Source: Nocardia sp. NBC_01503 (GTDB taxonomy: Bacteria; Actinomycetota; Actinomycetes; Mycobacteriales; Mycobacteriaceae). Taken from it: a DNA stretch of 64,000 nt. The DNA is taken from contig NZ_CP109596.1 of the NCBI RefSeq assembly GCF_036327755.1, positions 4,340,001 to 4,404,000 on the forward strand, given 5' to 3'. Position numbers and translations under genes: made by a program. A model generated the notes under the pieces. The model worked only from the letters and a program-made list of their open reading frames with translations. It was not told the origin of the DNA and ran no database searches. Below are positions 60,487-64,000 of the stretch, piece by piece. Positions within the stretch are counted from its first letter, which is position 1. The number at the start of each line of letters is the position of its first letter.

Positions 60487-60933
60487 ATGGAGACAGCTTT
60501 ATCGGATGGGCCGAGCGTCCAACGGTGGTGTGCGGACGACTTCCGCCTGCTACCGGACGCTGCCACCTGGCTGGGGCAGTTGGGATTCGATCCGCCCGCC
60601 ATGATTCGGCAGCGCCTCACCGAAATGCTCTCCGAGCGCGTATCGCGCACCGAGGTCGACTGGGTCGAGATCACCGACCGCCCGCGCCAATTCACCGCCG
60701 GACGCCATGACGGCGACACCACCTTCACCGTCACCCGGGTCGGCATCGTCATCGCCATGACCCTCGCCGTGCACTCACCGGGTCGGCGACGTCAGATCCT
60801 GCGCGGTGTATTCACCTTCGTCATGACCGGTATGGGTGAGGGGCAAATACCCCGCCAGCGCACCTGGCTCGACCTGGATTCGACATTGAATCAGGCCGAG
60901 CGGGAACTGAAGTCCCGGATGTTCCACCGCTAG
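60487..60933 (+). CDS. 148-residue hypothetical protein
   Basis: GGGAGGGAG ribosome site before ATG 60487. Contains QRWCADDFRLLPDAATWLGQ, VSRTEVDWVEITDR and a C-terminal helix. Mixed alpha/beta, soluble, no family recognised. It looks intact, next to the fragment zone. Confidence 0.55.
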   Translation: METALSDGPSVQRWCADDFRLLPDAATWLGQLGFDPPAMIRQRLTEMLSERVSRTEVDWVEITDRPRQFTAGRHDGDTTFTVTRVGIVIAMTLAVHSPGRRRQILRGVFTFVMTGMGEGQIPRQRTWLDLDSTLNQAERELKSRMFHR

Positions 60934-61050
60934 CGGTCAGAACCCGACCTCGACGCTGTCCCGGTGCCGCCGATCACCGAGGACCCGCTCATGCGGGCGC
61001 TGCACGGCGGCGAATACTGATCCCGAGCCCGCGCCGGCGCGAGGGCTATC

Positions 61051-61221
61051 GTGGAAGCCGTGGGTGTCATCGGCGAATTGTTCCCGGGTAAGAAGCTGAC
61101 CGACGAGGGCAGCGAGGACAGTGACGGTCAGGAACACCGGCCGCGGTTGGAACTCGACCTCGACGCCGGGGTGGTGCGCTTGTCCGGCCCCGCGAAACCG
61201 TTGGACCGGTCGCAGGAGTGA
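61051..61221 (+). CDS. Possible 56-residue DUF6191-like protein
   Basis: VEAVGVIGELFPGKKLTDEG at its start and RLELDLDAGVVRL near its end resemble the tail of DUF6191 proteins. It is antisense to the last ~94 bp of the phosphoribosyltransferase frame, so at most one of the two overlapping ends may be real. Confidence 0.35.
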   Translation: MEAVGVIGELFPGKKLTDEGSEDSDGQEHRPRLELDLDAGVVRLSGPAKPLDRSQE

Positions 61222-61850
61222 TTGCCGCCGAGCAGCGCCGCGATATCGGTGCTCGAGGTCGCGGTGCTCTGTAGATACCAGCGCTCGGCATCGGGCGGTT
61301 GCGCGGTGGGGTTCAGGCAGACGATCTTGTCGGCATAGGGCGCCAGGCCGCCGAGTGCGCGCCGCGCGCCCACCGGCACCGCGATCGCGATTCGAATCGC
61401 ACCGTGCAGCAGCGCCATACGGCAACTGTCGCGCAGCACGGTGGCATCGTTCAGGCAGTCGTCGGCGATGACCACGGTGCGATCGCGCAGGTCCACCCGT
61501 TTACGATCACCGCGATAGCTGAAGGCATTGCGGCGCAGGATCTCCGACTGCTGCTGCTCGGTCTCGGCGCGCTCGGATTCACATACCGCTCCCTCGGCCA
61601 CCGCGGTGGTATCGATGAGCAGCGTCTCGTCCTCACCGAGCAATCCGTACACCAGATCCGGACGGCGGGCAATACTCAAGGAGCGCACCAGGATTACATC
61701 GAGGCAGACGTGCAAGGCGGCGGCGAGCCCGGCCGCGACCCGGACGCCGCCGCCGGGCGGAGCCAGTACGACCACATCGTGACCGCGAAAAGCCGCGAGC
61801 AGCCCGGCCAACTGGCGGCCCGCGTCATTGCGGTCCAGGAACGGTGGCAT
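61128..61850 (-). CDS. Phosphoribosyltransferase-family protein
   Basis: 240 residues. FLDRNDAGRQLAGLLAAFRG, VVVLAPPGGGVRVAAGLAAA and RTVVIADDCLNDATVLRDS follow the order of PRTase-fold proteins often paired with hydrolases in actinobacteria. The PRPP loop normally reads DDGIATG; here it reads DDCLNDA, so phosphoribosyl transfer may be lost. The last ~30 residues are low-complexity and overlap an antisense ORF. Confidence 0.65.
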   Translation of the reverse strand: MPPFLDRNDAGRQLAGLLAAFRGHDVVVLAPPGGGVRVAAGLAAALHVCLDVILVRSLSIARRPDLVYGLLGEDETLLIDTTAVAEGAVCESERAETEQQQSEILRRNAFSYRGDRKRVDLRDRTVVIADDCLNDATVLRDSCRMALLHGAIRIAIAVPVGARRALGGLAPYADKIVCLNPTAQPPDAERWYLQSTATSSTDIAALLGGNHSCDRSNGFAGPDKRTTPASRSSSNRGRCS

Positions 61851-62222
61851 ATGTTTGCCCGACTGTGGTTTTCAGCCGGTGGTCGGCCAGGCCCGAAGCA
61901 CGGGCGGCGGGGGTGCGATGTGAGCGAACTGCCCGAGAACCGTCGTCATCACACGCCCTCTCCATTGAGTGGCTGCCACGGTTGGTGAGCGGCGGCGCTG
62001 TTCGCCGAGGCGAGACAGAGCCACTCGGGAGGGGCAGAATCCCAGTGTACGCCCGCGCGAACTCTCGGCTTCACCCTTCCAGCGCACGGGAATTGATCAT
62101 TGCGATGCTTTGCGAACCTTTTGTGACAATACGAAAACAGCTCGGTCCCGGACCGGAGAACGAGGAGGCCCGGCGCACCGAATGAGTGCGCCGGGCGATC
62201 CCGTATCGAAATGCCGTTCAGC
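61851..62222. other. Gene-free gap
   Basis: No credible coding sequence, repeat or RNA recognised. It probably contains the PRTase promoter. Confidence 0.4.
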
Positions 62223-62426
62223 TCACGGCTTCAGGAAGGTCGCCGCGATACTCCAGAACCTGCCGCGATCCACCGAACGGAAATCCCACGTCTCGGCGAG
62301 GCGGTGCGTCGCACTGACGATGCCGTGTACGTCGAAGTCGTCGCGCGTCGCTGTGCCCTTGTCCTCGAGGGCGGCGATGACGTATGCGGTGGCGGTCTCC
62401 ACGCTGTGGGGCACGCAAGGCTCCAA
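62223..62426 (-). CDS. 67-residue hypothetical protein
   Basis: MEPCVPHSVETATAYVIAAL then VHGIVSATHRLAETWDFRSV. Codon use is normal and the ATG follows 33 bp behind the acyl-CoA synthetase stop, so it is probably the last gene of that operon. No family recognised. Confidence 0.5.
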   Translation of the reverse strand: MEPCVPHSVETATAYVIAALEDKGTATRDDFDVHGIVSATHRLAETWDFRSVDRGRFWSIAATFLKP

Positions 62427-62459
62427 TCGGTCGTCGGAATGAGGTTGCGGTGTAAGGGA

Positions 62460-64000
62460 CTACGGCTGCGTTTCGGTGAAAACTTCCTCGTATCGATACT
62501 CGGTTGGAATCTGTTCGCCCGCGGCGTGCGCCTGCTCTTCGCGGCGGCGCAGGTCGACGCGGCGGATCTTGCCGGAGATGGTCTTCGGTAACTCGATGAA
62601 CTCCACGCGGCGCACTCGCAGATAGGGCGCGAGGTGATCGCGGGCGTATTCCAGGATGGCGCGGGCAGTTTGAACATCGGGTTCCCAACCGGCGGCCAAT
62701 GAAACGTAGGCCTTGGGAACTGCGAGACGGGTGTTATCCGGTTGCGGGACAACGGCCGCCTCGACCACGGCTGGGTGCTCGATGAGCACACTCTCCAGCT
62801 CGAACGGCGACACCTTGTAGTCGGAGGACTTGAAGACGTCGTCGGTGCGGCCGATATAGGTGATGTATCCGTCGTCGTCGCGTGAGGCGACATCACCGGA
62901 GTGGTAGAAGCCCCCCGCCGTGACAGCGGCATTGCGTTCCGGATCGCCCAGATATCCGGTCATCAGGTTGACCGGAGTGTATCCCAGGTCAAGGCAGATT
63001 TCGCCCTCATCAGCGAGTTCTCCGGTGATGGGATCGACGAGTATGACAGGCACTCCCGGGGCCGGTCGGCCCATGGATCCGGGCTTGACCGGCTGTCCTG
63101 GTGTATTGCCGACCTGGAGCGTGGTCTCGGTCTGTCCGAAGCCGTCACGAATCGTCAGACCCCACGCCTTCTCCACCTGAGCGATCACATCGGGGTTGAG
63201 AGGTTCACCGGCGCCGAGGATTTCGCGCAGACCGGCCGGTCGTTCCCCGAGGTCGGCCTGAATCAGCATGCGCCACACCGTCGGTGGCGCGCAGAAGGTG
63301 TTCACCTGCGCGCGACGCAATTCACGCAGCAGTGCCGCGGCGTCGAAACGCGGATAGTTGTAGACGAATACGGTCGCCTCGGCCAGCCACGGTGCGAAGA
63401 AGCAGCTCCACGCGTGCTTGGCCCAGCCCGGTGCGCTGATGGCCAGATGCACATCACCGGGGCGCACGCCGATCCAGTACATGGTGGACAGATGCCCCAC
63501 CGGATAGCTGATCTGGGAGTGCTGCACCATCTTCGGCTTACTGGTGGTCCCGGAGGTGAAGTACACCAGCAGCGGATCATCGACCGTGGTGACGGCGGTG
63601 AACGGTCCGGCGGACATGGTCATGGCGGCCTCGGTGTAGGAGCGCCAGCCCGGGGTGACCTTGTCGCCCACCGCTATTCGGAGATAGTCGCCCGGCACCT
63701 CGTCGAACTTGCCGGTATCGGCGGTATTGGCGATGACGAAACCCGCTCCGCCGCGCACGATCCGGTCGGTGAGATCCTCCGGACCCAGCGCCGCGGTGGT
63801 CGGCATGATGACCGCGCCGAGTTTGGCCACGGCCAGCATGGTCTCCCACAGCTCGACCTGGTTGCCGAGCATGAGTACGACCCGATCCCCCTTGCCGACA
63901 CCGAGACTCGCCAGCCAGGTCGCCACTTGATCCGAGCGCGTGGCCATTTGATCGAAGGTGACGCGCTGTTCGGCGCCGTCCTGCTCGACTATCCACAGCG
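62460..64000 (-). CDS. AMP-dependent acyl/acetyl-CoA synthetase, 5' end beyond window
   Basis: More than 510 residues of an ANL-superfamily ligase. P-loop VYFTSGTTSKPKMV, DGFGQTETT (A5 core), YHSGDVASRDDDGY and IGRTDDVFKSSDYKVSPFEL (A8 hinge), and the C-terminal catalytic lysine in LPKTISGKIRR are all present. It activates a short or medium acyl substrate to the acyl-AMP and then to CoA. The start lies beyond 64000, so it is partial here. Confidence 0.9.
   Translation of the reverse strand, partial: LWIVEQDGAEQRVTFDQMATRSDQVATWLASLGVGKGDRVVLMLGNQVELWETMLAVAKLGAVIMPTTAALGPEDLTDRIVRGGAGFVIANTADTGKFDEVPGDYLRIAVGDKVTPGWRSYTEAAMTMSAGPFTAVTTVDDPLLVYFTSGTTSKPKMVQHSQISYPVGHLSTMYWIGVRPGDVHLAISAPGWAKHAWSCFFAPWLAEATVFVYNYPRFDAAALLRELRRAQVNTFCAPPTVWRMLIQADLGERPAGLREILGAGEPLNPDVIAQVEKAWGLTIRDGFGQTETTLQVGNTPGQPVKPGSMGRPAPGVPVILVDPITGELADEGEICLDLGYTPVNLMTGYLGDPERNAAVTAGGFYHSGDVASRDDDGYITYIGRTDDVFKSSDYKVSPFELESVLIEHPAVVEAAVVPQPDNTRLAVPKAYVSLAAGWEPDVQTARAILEYARDHLAPYLRVRRVEFIELPKTISGKIRRVDLRRREEQAHAAGEQIPTEYRYEEVFTETQP

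Noticed and set aside
1..64000. CRISPR arrays, rRNA genes, insertion sequences with transposase
   Set aside because: No regular spacer-repeat arrays, no rRNA-like sequence and no transposase domains were recognised on either strand.

Overview
The window is high-GC actinobacterial DNA. Methyltransferases of the DUF574 type, GAF-ANTAR regulators, 13E12-type DUF222/HNH proteins, secretory lipases, large TetR/MFS pairs, and GTG starts with GAGGAG ribosome sites together suggest Nocardia or a close relative (order Mycobacteriales). This assignment is inferred from gene families only; no marker gene such as rRNA is present.

Positions 1-27100 look like ordinary chromosome. They hold a cytosolic AmiC-like binding protein divergent from a MarR regulator, a VC0807-like membrane protein, a VOC protein coupled to an FAD oxidoreductase, a DUF4132 protein, a lipoprotein prolyl oligopeptidase, several TetR regulators with adjacent exporters, and a GAF-ANTAR protein. 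An osmotic-stress cluster follows (MscL, BCCT transporter, two small amphipathic Ala-rich proteins). Then come an aldonolactone oxidase, a TetR/MFS pair, a secretory lipase, phosphoglucomutase coupled to an MFS gene, and a CPAC thioredoxin-fold protein.

Positions 27192-47600 are accessory DNA anchored at a tRNA-Ala(GGC) gene (29734-29809). A large serine recombinase lies against the 3' end of the tRNA. It has no stop codon of its own and reads in frame antisense through the tRNA into a DUF222/HNH gene. To its right are small DNA-binding and resolvase-like genes, an XRE regulator, an HNH protein with a glycine-rich partner, a DUF4238 protein, and an orphan type I restriction R-like protein fused to an N-terminal XRE domain, with eroded helicase motifs. 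From 40464 to 47600 lies a tandem, one-direction array of modules: replication-relaxation protein, antitoxin + PIN toxin, AAA/DUF4143 ATPase, Phd + VapC, second AAA/DUF4143 ATPase. Every module starts with a copy of the same leader. Three of the five leader copies are intact 35-codon ORFs of exactly 108 bp, and the array resembles a gene-cassette array. Both ATPase genes also carry four upstream direct repeats with a period of 23 bp. I consider this array the most likely undescribed system in the window.

Positions 48095-64000 return to chromosome-like content: K+ channel, TetR/SDR operon, secreted glycine-zipper protein, BASS transporter, MarR/MFS pair, acyl-CoA synthetase (cut by the window edge). 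They include a zone of decay at 54957-60430: a PI3/4-kinase-like gene with an amber stop in its catalytic loop, a duplicated hydrolase/methyltransferase pair with one copy broken, and a C-terminal ABC-transporter fragment. No CRISPR array or rRNA was seen.
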